Source: Vairimorpha apis BRL 01 (lineage: Eukaryota; Microsporidia; Nosematidae). Taken from it: a stretch of 26,390 bases of DNA. The notes beneath the pieces were generated by a model. It was given only the letters and a program-made list of their open reading frames with translations, had not been told where the DNA came from and ran no database searches. The DNA lies in contig KE647289.1 of the NCBI GenBank assembly GCA_000447185.1, positions 12,840-39,229 on the forward strand. Direction: 5' to 3'. This document shows positions 17,053 to 26,390 of the stretch, in pieces (positions within the stretch are counted from its first letter, which is position 1; each line of letters starts with the position of its first letter). A program made the translations under genes and the position numbers.

Positions 17053-20000
17053 AAAATGGAATTTATATAATGAAAAGTTTTATTATATAAGTTGATTTGT
17101 TACATAATTTAAATACCTAATTTAATATATTTAAATATAATTTGTTTTGTGGTTAAATAAATTTTATTATATTTATTTCTAATTCTAATACGATCAATAT
17201 TAACATAATATATATACAAAAAAAATTGAATCATTTATAAATATATTTTATAATAGTTTTAAAGACACAAATAATAAATAAAAAATTATCAAATTTTATC
17301 ATTTTATATGTAAAATATAATAAAAACCCGTTAAATACTGATTTAGTTTAAATCTCTTTTATTTTATCTTTAAGAAAAAATTAAATAATTTTAGAACTAG
17401 ATTACGAATATACATAATTTTTTTGAAAATTAGAGTTGTGTTTTTTATTAAAAATTCTGTGGACGAAATTTTATGTTTTTAACAATTAATGATATTATTT
17501 AGGTATAAAATTCTAACTTTTAAAATATAAATAAAATCGTAACCTTTAGTGCTTAATCATAGATTGTTATGAAAAAAAAAGAAAATATTTTGACAGATTT
17601 AAAAAAGATTGTTTAAGAATAGATTTTTGTAATTTTTAATCTTAAATTATGAAGCATTGAATATGATAAAATAAAATTTTTATTATATCTAAATGAAATG
17701 CGGTAATGTTTATATCTGTAACCATAATTAAATGTTTTATAGATTGACTATAAAATTTAATGCATGTTTATACTACAACTTCTTTAAAAAGACTAAAAAA
17801 TTATAAAACATAATGTATTGAATTTAAATTTTTATCTTTATAAGAATTTTATTTATATGTGTTTTTAGTTTATTTCAAAATGAAGTTTTAAATTAAATAT
17901 TAAAAAAAATTTCAATTTTTTTCTTTTTACATATTATTTACAAAAAAATCAAAACTAATTTAGAGAGTTCAATGTGTTGTTCCGCTTTAATTAAACGTAA
18001 TTCCTTCATTTAGCTAGGTTTTATTTATTGTGTTATATTTTTTGTTTTTTAAGGTCGTTTTTTATTAATAACAAAAGTACTTTTGAAAAACGGCAATAAA
18101 TTAATGAAAATTTCATTTGCATCTAAACATAAATACATATAATATTTATTATTACTTGTAATTAGAGAATAATGTCATTTTTCGATTTAAATCTATAAAA
18201 AAACATATTATATCAAAATTTGATAGATCTTAATTTTTTGGAATAAAAGGAAGAACATTGTCTTTAAAAGAAACATCCACATTTAATATATTATTTAAAG
18301 CAAAAATATAAAAAAATATGGCTTTATTTTCTTGTTTTTGGGAAAGTTTTATTTAAAGGTGATTTTATATAGGATGGATTTAAAGAATTTTATTTATGCA
18401 TGAATTATTTTCAATTGTTACTTGTACTTATATTTAAGAATAAATCTAACAAAGAATTTTGCTTAATAAAGCTTTATTTTAATTTTTTCTAAAGCATTTT
18501 AAATATAAAATTTAATAATGTACGTATTTAATTAATTTTTAAAATATATACTTTATCAAATTTTATAAATTTGAAATTTTAATTGCTTTTATATAATTTA
18601 AAACTGTTTATTTAATAAATGTTGTTATAGATTAAATATTATCATATTTTAGTATTAAAAAATTTAAGTAAAATGATTTTTGGAAAAATAACATTATTAA
18701 ATATTGTAAGATTTATATTTGTTATCAATTTTAATCTTATTTAAAATTATTTCTTAGTAACACCCAATCTATTTTTTTAAAAGATTAATAAAATATAATT
18801 TATTAGATTATAATATTCACCTTATTCATTTGAGTTTAATTGACATTATCATATTTGACATTGTAATGAATTATCTGTTCATCACTATGTTCTCCTTTAT
18901 TTGTATTATATTGGGTCATTTTGTTTTATTTTAAATTAAAATATATTAAATATATACAAATAATTTAAATTTATATTTGTAATAAACAAAGAAATCATTT
19001 ATATTGTAATAATAAATAAAATGAAAAAAGATAGTAAAATAAAAAAAATACTGAAAAAAAAACAAATAGATTTAAAATAAAGATGTATATAAAAAAAATA
19101 ATAAAAATATTATATTTAAAACTTTTTTTTAATATTTTTTATAAAAACAAAAAAACAATAACATGAAATTCTTAATTTAAAAAATCTTTTTTTCCATAAC
19201 ATACTAAATTATGTATTTTGAATTTTAAAAAAATATAAAAATTCAACTTTTCCAAATCAAATTATTAAACTTATTTTATAAAATTTTTAAAAATGCTTAT
19301 AAATTTTCAGTTTGACCATTAAATTTAGAAGGTTTCTATTAATCTAATCTTTTGTTGTATCTAAGCTATTTGGTTTTAAATTATATATATCTTGTCATTA
19401 TTCTTGTGTATATTATTTGTAATTTATGTTAATAAAAAAATTTTAAAACCAAATATTTATATTTGTTGTATTTTTCAATTCTAAATATTTTACATATTTT
19501 CATTTTTATTCTTGCTTTAAAATTAAATGATTAAATTAAATAAAATTTTTTATAAGTTTCAGGTAAAAATATCATTTTTTTCTCAAATTTCATGACAGAA
19601 TCATGTAGCTTTAGGAAAACATATAAAAATTTATCAATTAACATACTAAAGTAATAAAAAAATACTGGTTATGATTGCATCTATATTTTTTAAAATCATG
19701 CATACGAATTAAAAGTAATTCTTTATGATTTACATCTTTTAATTATATATATGTGATAAAAAAATTAAAATCGTTTTATCTAATGAGTCTTAAATTATTA
19801 TATTTCTTACAGGGTTATACAACAAGATTATTAAAAATTTTTAAAGCATTTATTTTTTCAGAATAATATAATGCCTTAAAATAAAAGATTTCGAGTAATT
19901 TAGTTAATAAAATTGAATTAAATTAAATTAAATTTGTAAAATTATAGGCAAATATAATATAAATTTATACTAGAATAATTCATTTAAAGGCAACCTAGTG

Positions 20001-21192
20001 CTTATTTTTTTTCAAATTTAAATATTTTTGCTTATGTTAAAACAACAGGGTAAGTACTAGTTTTTTACTTAAAAAAATTCAATAACATTTATTTTTTTTA
20101 TTTTAAAAATTTAATTTGACTTAATTTTTAGATATTTAGAAATATTTCTTTTACAAATTCAAAACAATCAAATTAATATATCTTAAAAATAAAAAGAAAT
20201 TGGATATTTTTAATTAATTATATGTACAATATTTCCTAATTTTTGTATTTTACAAATTATTTTAATACTTACAATTAATTATTTAGTAAAATAATTTTTT
20301 TGACAACAAAATATGAAAAAATTATTATTATTATTTTATAAAACTTACTTTTTTACAAAATTTTAAAAATTAATTAATACAGTCAATAATTTAAAATTAA
20401 AAATTTTATGCAATATTTAAATAAAAAAAGAGTATCCTTATTTTTATTACAAATATTTTTTTATTCTTCTATTAATAAAATAATTTTATTTTATAATTAT
20501 TAAACAAAATATGCAATTTTAAAAAAAACATTATAGTTTTATATATGAATATATACAACAAAAATCAATTTTAAATAAACATTTAATTTAGATAAAAAAA
20601 ATTAAAATTACACATAGTTTGTAAATAAATTTTATTTAATTTATTAATTTTTATCAAATATTATATTTTTTTAATTTAAAAACAACACAAAGAAAAAAAT
20701 TTAGAATTAGACTAAAATATATTTCTTAAATATTAAAAGTTCTCAAAAAATCTAAGTTAAATTTAATTTAAAAGAAACTAAAAAAAATTATATTATTTTA
20801 AAAATTAAAATCTTTTAAAATTTCTAAAATGATAAATATAACAATTTATACTGTATATACTATTTTAAAATAAAATAAACATTGAATAAAAATGACACAC
20901 TAATAATCTAATTTTTAATTTATGCATAGAATTTTACTTATTTTTAAAATTTGTTTAATTTAAACATATAAAATATTTTTTTATATAAGTTTGTATTTTA
21001 ATTTTATTTTCTTTGTTTAATTAATTAATTATTAAAAATCAAAATAAAAAGAAAAGCAAAATTACATTTTTTTAAAAATTTATAACAATTATAAATTTTT
21101 TTAATGTTTATGTATTAATTAATTATCTTTTTTGTTTGATTTAATATATTTATCATTTTATTAAATTATAAATATAAATAATTTTTAATAAA

Positions 21193-21202
21193 CCCATTAC
21201 CC
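21193..21202 (+). promoter_or_regulatory. Double CCC start signal
   Basis: Two CCC triplets (21193-21195 and 21200-21202) precede the start codon; the second is directly joined to it (cccatg). In the surrounding pure A/T they support the start at 21203. Confidence 0.65.
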
Positions 21203-22402
21203 ATGAGTTCTAAAACATTATACACACTATTAGCGCTATTAAATACAACTTATGCAGCTCTTAATGCAGCAGGTAATTTATTAAATACTGCAAACAATTT
21301 AACTAACAAAACAGCACAAGGTGTAAACGACACTATAGATAAAATATTTGATCCTCGTGAAAATGTAGAAGATGCTAAAAATACAGCTAAAATAGGTGGC
21401 GCTGTTGATAATTTAGTAGGTACAGTCAAAGATACCCTTGATGATACTATTAATAATAAGGTTGATGGTAAATTAGGTGACGTGGTTAATAATGTAGTTG
21501 ATACAGTAAAAGATACGCTTGGTAATACTGTTAATGCTGCCTTAGACAATAAATTAGGTAATGCTGTTGATAATGTTGTAGGTACAGTTAGAGATACACT
21601 AGGGACCACTGCTAATACGTTTGATGATAAAATAGATAACGTCACTGCTAAACTTAATAACAGGCTAGATAGTGTTGAAACTACTTTAAAAGGTGTTAAC
21701 ACTAAATTAGATGGAGTAACAAATCAACTTAATGATGTAAAAAATTCGTTAAAAAATTCTACTAGTAATTCAACAAATAATAGTACCCAATCTAATAATA
21801 GTAACAATGGTCTTGACTCGTTAAATTTAAGTGATCGTATTGGAACTGATGAAAGTAATACAAGTGCAGGTCAAAATAATTCTAGTAATCAGAATAGTAG
21901 TAGTTCTAGTAACAATACTAGTAGCAGTTCTACCAATCAAAATAGTTCTAGTAGCAGTCAAAACAATCAAAATACTTCAAACGATAATACTAATAGTAGT
22001 TCTAATAACCAAAATAGTTCCAGCAATAGTAGTAGTTCTAATAATCAAAATAGCTCAAGTTCTAACAATAATCAAAATAATCAAGATAGTTCAAGTTCAA
22101 ACATAATCAGTAGTTCTCAGAATAATCAAAATAGCTCAAGTTCTAATAATCAGAATAATTCCAGTAGTTCTAGCAACCAGAATAATCAAGAAAACTCGAG
22201 TTCAAATAACCAAAATAATTCCAGTAGTTCTAGCAACCAAAATAATCAAGATAACTCAAGTTCAAATAACCAAAATAATAACAACCAAAATACTAACAGT
22301 GATGACAATAAAAACAAACGTGTAAAACTTTTATTTTCTTCATTCCGAACTGGAGTAAATTGTTTTGAATTTCCAAGACATGAAAGAAATGTTTTGTATT
22401 AA
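21203..22402 (+). CDS. Secreted protein with 27-residue repeats, coiled coil and Ser/Asn/Gln-rich region
   Basis: An intact 399-residue ORF. Residues 1 to about 18 (MSSKTLYTLLALLNTTYA) look like a signal peptide. Residues 67-146 are three repeats of 27 residues (type AVDN.VGTVKDTLGNTVN....DNKLGN), amphipathic and Lys/Asp-rich. Residues 144-183 form a near-perfect heptad coiled coil, with Val at a (158, 165, 172, 179) and Leu at d (155, 162, 169, 176, 183). Residues of roughly 186-372 are almost only Ser, Asn and Gln. The last 30 are basic and include one Cys (GVNCFEFPRHERN). No lipid anchor or transmembrane segment is seen at the end. The coding DNA is less A/T-rich than its flanks. I do not recognise the family; the layout (export signal, oligomerising coiled coil, flexible hydrophilic tract) would suit a spore-wall, polar-tube-associated or host-exposed protein, but that is inference. 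Confidence 0.85.
   Translation: MSSKTLYTLLALLNTTYAALNAAGNLLNTANNLTNKTAQGVNDTIDKIFDPRENVEDAKNTAKIGGAVDNLVGTVKDTLDDTINNKVDGKLGDVVNNVVDTVKDTLGNTVNAALDNKLGNAVDNVVGTVRDTLGTTANTFDDKIDNVTAKLNNRLDSVETTLKGVNTKLDGVTNQLNDVKNSLKNSTSNSTNNSTQSNNSNNGLDSLNLSDRIGTDESNTSAGQNNSSNQNSSSSSNNTSSSSTNQNSSSSSQNNQNTSNDNTNSSSNNQNSSSNSSSSNNQNSSSSNNNQNNQDSSSSNIISSSQNNQNSSSSNNQNNSSSSSNQNNQENSSSNNQNNSSSSSNQNNQDNSSSNNQNNNNQNTNSDDNKNKRVKLLFSSFRTGVNCFEFPRHERNVLY
21401..21640 (+). repeat. 81-bp tandem repeat, three copies, in the coiled-coil protein gene
   Basis: Units at 21401-21481, 21482-21562 and 21563-21640 (the last shorter by one codon) encode the 27-residue repeats. They are diverged at the DNA level but share words such as gttgataatgt and gt.agagata or gtaaaagata. 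Confidence 0.85.
22141..22290 (+). repeat. 60-bp tandem repeat in the Ser/Asn/Gln tract
   Basis: Bases 22141-22200 and 22201-22260 are two near-identical 60-bp units (both contain ccagtagttctagcaacca). A third partial copy starts at 22261. Each encodes 20 residues of Ser/Asn/Gln. Upstream, more degenerate words of the same kind extend back to about 21880. Confidence 0.92.
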
Positions 22403-22800
22403 ATTTGTGTACTTTTATTTCTTTTTTGTTTAATTATGAAATTTATTTTATAAATTTTTAAAAATATTTTTTTATTTTGATAATTTCTCATAAAATAATT
22501 TAAAAATAATGTGTTCTTTTATATTAAAAAAAATGATTAATATATTTACTTAAATTTTATATTTTTACTTATGTTACTTTTGTATAGCCAAAATAATTTT
22601 ATTTTTTATTAAATTAATTTTTTGAAGATATAAAATTTCAATTATTAAAATACAATTAATAAAAAAATAATTAAAAATATACACATATATTTAATAATAA
22701 GGTATAGGTTTATACAATATATATTTTTTTAATTATATTAAAAACATGTTTTTATAATTAATAATAACAATATATTTGAAATTATATATCATTTAAACAA
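22403..22800. other. AT-rich 3' flank of the coiled-coil protein gene
   Basis: A/T-rich sequence with no ORF, RNA gene or clear repeat. It ends where the retrotransposon remnant begins. Confidence 0.6.
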
Positions 22801-23060
22801 GCCTTGTTTGGTAAACTCAAAAAATATGATAAACTTGCAATGGATTGGGTTTGATACATAGATTTATACAAAAATATTTCGATTATTTGATATCATGAGA
22901 AGGTATAGTGAACGAAATTTACTAAAAACACAGAAATAAACTTGATATCACCATCTGAAATTGAAACGTACATTTAATCTGTAACTCTTAATAAGACACT
23001 TTAAAGCATTTCTATGAAGTACAGAAGAGAATATAGATCAGCAAACTAATGTTTGTTTAA
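22801..23060 (+). mobile_element. Decayed R2/R4-like retrotransposon 3' remnant
   Basis: This short patch is richer in G+C than its flanks. Reading across frames and stops, its translations follow the order of the better preserved fragment at 13563-14060: GKLKKYDKLAMDW (compare EKLRKYDILANEL), then I-E-T-Y-I-(stop)-S-V-T-L-N-K-T-L (compare LEAYIQSVVLKKTLESIS), then SISMKYRREYRSA (compare SISLERRRGHDQS). The spacing between these blocks also agrees roughly. At least two stops and frame changes interrupt it. It is opposite in orientation to the first fragment. Confidence 0.6.
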
Positions 23061-25005
23061 AGCCAATATTAGAATAAACAAATGAGATAATAAAATTAAC
23101 CTTTAAAGAAACAATTTATATTTATTTTGTGATTTGATACACTTCATTATATATTTTTTTAAAAATATTTTCTTTTTATTTTTATATACAAAGCCAACAA
23201 AATTTAATTTTTAATAAAATATTAAAAGTTTAAAATTTTAAATATATAAAAAAAATTTATTTTTAATAGAGTAAGATTTTTACATTAAAATAATATTTTT
23301 AAGAAAATATAGTATTTTAAAAAAATTTGAATAAAATGCAAGGATAAAAAAATAAAAATAAGTAAAAACTGAATAATTTGTAAAAAATTTTAAAAATTTT
23401 GAAAAATTAAAAAATAAATAAACAATGAAAAATATATGTTTTTAAAAAGAGACATATATAATGATAAAAATTAAAAAAAATTGTATCAAAAAAGACACAT
23501 TATAGTGTTTAAAATTGTATAAAAATTATTATTTTTAAAAATTTTATTTTTTTATAGTAAATAAAAGTAATTTGGAAAAGTTTGAAATAATTTTAATAAT
23601 TAGTTATATTTTAAAATGAAAACAATAATTTTACACAGAAAATTAAATAAGTTGTTCAACAAGTAAACAAATTAAATTTTGTATCAAAACAATATATTAT
23701 AGACATAATTCATATTTTTTTTATTTTTCGTAAATCATTGTGAAATATATTGTGATGCACTCATATTTAAAAATTTTCATTTTAATACCACAGAGGCTTC
23801 TTGTTTTTTTACATTTTTAGTTTCACCTCAAATGAAATATTATTACAAATTTCTCATAATCTTTTTTATCGCTAAATTAAATATTTAGTTTTATTTTCAA
23901 ATTTTTTTATTTATTTCAAAAATACTAATATAATGAAAATGTAGTACAAAAATTGCATCAAAATTTTATATTTTATAATATAAATATATATGTAATTTTT
24001 TTAATTTTTTTAATACTTAAAGTGTATTTTTAAGAGAATATTTCAATTTAAAAAAAATACCCTATTTTATATAATTAAAAAATTTATGAGATTTTTTTTA
24101 TCTTTTCATAAATAAAAATGTTGTTTATTAAATTTATAAATAAAAGTAACATTTTTATAGTATAAAACAAAAAATAGGTTTATAAAATTATAAATTACTA
24201 ACAGATATTTTTAAAATTTTTTTTTTGATTTATTGTTAAATTTTAGATTATTTAAAAAATTCGATCAGTAGGTTTAAATTTGTAAATAATTTATTATTAG
24301 AAATATAAAAAAAATTTAGGTTTATTAAATTACATAAATTTTATTGTTATTAACAAATTATTTGTTTAATATTATTAATGTTTTTTTATCATATTTAAAA
24401 ACAACAAATATACAAAAAATATTTAATATATAAAAATAACATGAATATAATCTATAAAAGTCTTAATAAATCTTAATATTAATAAACAATATTTAATTTA
24501 TAATGAAAATATGTTAAAATTTAAATAAAATTTATTAAATGCATTGAAATTAATAACTTTAATGCAAAAACAAAACATTTTTTATTTTTAAAAAAATAAT
24601 TTAGTAAAAAATGATATAAATTAGTAATTATATCAATATTTATATAAACAAAAACATAAACAAAAAATTATCAATTTATTTTTTTAAAAAAACATTTTAT
24701 AAATTTTTACTTAAAATAATTATTGATTGTTTTTTAAATTTTTTACAATAATTTTATTATTTTTATGTTTAAATATTACGTTATTGTTTTGTAATTAAAA
24801 TTAAAACAAAAAATTTTCTTTTAAATTATATTTTTTAAAGTTTTAAACGAAAATATATTTTTATAAGTATCTATATTGCAAACAAAAACAAAATTAATTT
24901 AATTATGAAAATTACTTATTTATATAAAATAAACAAAATTTAAATAATTAATTAATCAAAAAAATTTGATCTAAAAATCATAAAAAGAAAAAATAGGCAA
25001 AACCC
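23061..25005. other. AT-rich non-coding region upstream of the repeat-protein gene
   Basis: Almost pure A/T for about 1.9 kb. No ORF, RNA gene, terminal repeats or tandem array that I can support. The only notable feature is the CCC at its 3' edge. Confidence 0.6.
25003..25005 (+). promoter_or_regulatory. CCC start signal joined to the ATG
   Basis: The sequence ggcaaaacccatg has CCC immediately before the start codon at 25006 after hundreds of A/T-only bases, as at 21200-21202. Confidence 0.65.
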
Positions 25006-26390
25006 ATGTATCTAAAAATATTTTCTATTTGTAATATTTCATTAATTGTGGCAAATAGACTTGAACAAGAACAAATTGATTTAAAATCTTGCAAATATGA
25101 ATTAGATTTTGATAAAACTTTTAAAGCTAGTACAAAAGAGAATGTATATGTTGAAAAAATTAAGAATGAAAATAATTTTCATAATTCTAATGAAGAAAAT
25201 TCTTCAGAAATAGATGATAACAATATGTCTCAATTTAATAAAGATATTTCTTCAGAAAGTGATGAACACTCAACATTTGAATCTAATAAAATTAAAGCTC
25301 AAAATGAACTTCATATTAATAGAATAAATTTTAAATTTATAGAAGATAATAATCTAAGCCATGATAGTATAAAAATTAAACCTTATAATATTAAAAAAGA
25401 TACTGATTATTTTAAATATGAACAAGATGGAAAAATTAAAATTAAAAAATATCAAAAACCCAGTGCTGAGTTAGATAGTAATATATTTGGAAAAGATGTT
25501 ACTGATGCAGATAATGAGAATCAAGGAGGAAACACTGGTGAAGGTAACAATACGGCGGGAAATGATGGAAATAATACTGGAGATAACACTGGTAACAATG
25601 GTGGTGACAATACTGGAGATAATACTGGTAACAATGATGGAGATAATACAGGTAACAATGATGGAAATAATACTGGAGGTGATAATTCCGGTAACAACGA
25701 TGGAGATAATACAGGAGATAATACAGGTAACAATGATGGAGACAATGCGAGAGATAATACAGGTAACAATGATGGAAATAATACAGGAGATAATACAGGT
25801 AACAATGATGGAAATAATACTGGAGATAACACTGGTAACAACGATGGAAATAATACTGGTGGCAATGATGGAGACAATACAGGTAACAATGATGGAGACA
25901 ATGCGGGAGATAATACAGGTAACAATGATGGAAATAATACAGGAGGTGTATAATTCCGGTAACAATGATGGAGACAATGCGGGAGATAACACTGGTAACA
26001 ACGATGGAAATAATACTGTGGCAATGATGGAGACAATGCGGGAGATAACACTGGTAACAACGATGGAAATAATACTGGTGGCAATGATGGAGACAATGCG
26101 GGAGATAACACTGGTAACAACGATGGAAATAATACTGGTGGCAATGACGGAGACAATGCGGGAGATAACACTGGTAACAACGATGGAAATAATACTGGTG
26201 GCAATGACGGAGACAATACAGGAGGTAATGACGGAGACAATACAGGAGGTAATGACGGAGATAATACAGGAGGTAATGATGGAGATAATACGGGAGGTAA
26301 TGATGGAGATAATGCTGGAGATAACACTGGTAACAATGATGGAGATAATACTGGTGACAACTCAAATGAAAATATGATTACTCTAAAACT
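25006..26390 (+). CDS. Secreted Asn/Gly/Asp/Thr repeat protein (3' end outside window)
   Basis: The ORF starts at 25006 with a short hydrophobic N-terminus (MYLKIFSICNISLIVANR), plausibly a signal peptide. About 150 charged Asn/Lys/Glu/Ser-rich residues follow (to about 25500), then a long repeat domain built from NNDGDNTG, DNTGNNDGN and NNTGG-type units. The literal ORF stops at 25951-25953. That stop results from one extra base near 25949; a one-base deficit near 26018 brings the frame back, and the original frame then stays open to the end of the window (last residues NSNENMITLK). Over about 22 codons between the two sites the repeat peptide continues in the next frame. So it is either a gene with two compensating indels, two sequence errors in a repeat, or a truncated protein of 315 residues. 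The family is unknown; a surface or spore protein is inferred. The window cuts the gene, so its length is unknown. Confidence 0.78.
25528..26362 (+). repeat. Coding tandem array built from 9- to 36-bp units
   Basis: The array consists of gataatac(a/t)gg(t/a)-type and aacaatgatgga-type words combined into higher-order units. A 66-bp block (ggcaatgatggagacaatgc onward) is repeated four times between 26020 and about 26220 with nearly no change. A run of 24-bp units (ggaggtaatgacggagacaa type) follows at about 26220-26310. Such recent homogenisation makes the exact copy number and indels in the assembly doubtful. Confidence 0.9.

Larger units (their letters stand above)
16438..21202. other. Long AT-rich non-coding region
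   Basis: Nearly 4.8 kb without a recognisable gene. It begins with the 3' flank of copy C and the truncated transposon end, then contains the hairpin at 16914-17052. Slightly GC-richer patches (16700-16760, 16810-16830, 17380-17480, 17980-18010, 18840-18920) could be old coding or transposon debris, but I could not identify any. No tRNA or rRNA signature was found. Confidence 0.6.

Noticed and set aside
19995..20060. Inverted repeat ctagtgctta / taagtactag
   Set aside because: Nine of ten matches with a 46-base loop is weak in this composition, and nothing nearby supports a terminator or element.
7479..21640. Idea that the 27-residue repeats of copy A and of the coiled-coil protein are homologous
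   Set aside because: Both are 81-bp units with a T-V-K-D word, but the rest of the unit, composition and position differ. Coincidence is the simpler reading.
25471..26377. Several overlapping ORFs on both strands in the repeat array
   Set aside because: A tandem repeat whose unit is a multiple of three is open in several frames at once. Only the frame continuous with the signal peptide and CCC start is credible.

Overview
This window looks like a gene-poor, very AT-rich stretch of a microsporidian nuclear genome, or of a very similar reduced eukaryotic parasite. No intron is needed for any gene. Every recognisable start codon sits 0 to 11 nt behind a short C run (CCC, in one copy only CC), which is a known microsporidian start-site signal. 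The proteins are Asn/Lys/Ser-rich, most carry N-terminal signal peptides, and the mobile DNA consists of retrotransposon and DNA-transposon remnants. I cannot name the genus. Large, repeat-rich genomes such as Hamiltosporidium, Edhazardia or Nosema/Vairimorpha would fit.

Layout from left to right. 1-203 is the 3' end of an unidentified + strand gene. 204-1437 is intergenic and starts with a tract that is almost free of C. 1438-3873 (-) is a complete Ubp14/USP5-type deubiquitinase, the only housekeeping gene recognised. 3874-5461 is AT-rich with several small tandem duplications. 5462-7945 (-) is copy A, an expanded, repeat-rich and multiply frameshifted member of a secreted-protein family. 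7946-11123 is non-coding, with two long degenerate tandem arrays and a piggyBac-like MITE. 11124-12379 (-) is copy B of the family, with one frameshift. 13563-14060 (-) is a retrotransposon 3' fragment. 15192-16437 (+) is copy C, with two frameshifts. B and C, with their flanks, form a large imperfect inverted duplication around the retrotransposon fragment. 16438-21202 is non-coding with a 138-bp hairpin. 21203-22402 (+) is a secreted repeat/coiled-coil/Ser-Asn-Gln-rich protein. 22801-23060 holds a decayed second retrotransposon fragment. 25006 to the window end (+) is a secreted Asn/Gly/Asp/Thr repeat protein that runs out of the window.

Apart from the deubiquitinase, everything recognisable looks like a parasite-surface or effector-type locus: signal peptides, internal tandem repeats, rapid divergence of mature regions and nearby transposon debris. 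Three signals stand out. (1) G/C strand skew flips sharply in blocks of a few hundred bases through 0.2-4 kb and again in 5.4-7 kb, including at synonymous sites inside the deubiquitinase ORF. (2) All three family copies are broken, and seven of the eight frame changes I can place are single-base shortages in runs of A on the coding strand. (3) The family's signal-peptide DNA is almost identical in B and C while the mature parts have diverged. Sequence error in homopolymers is a live alternative for (2). All counts and alignments were made by eye.
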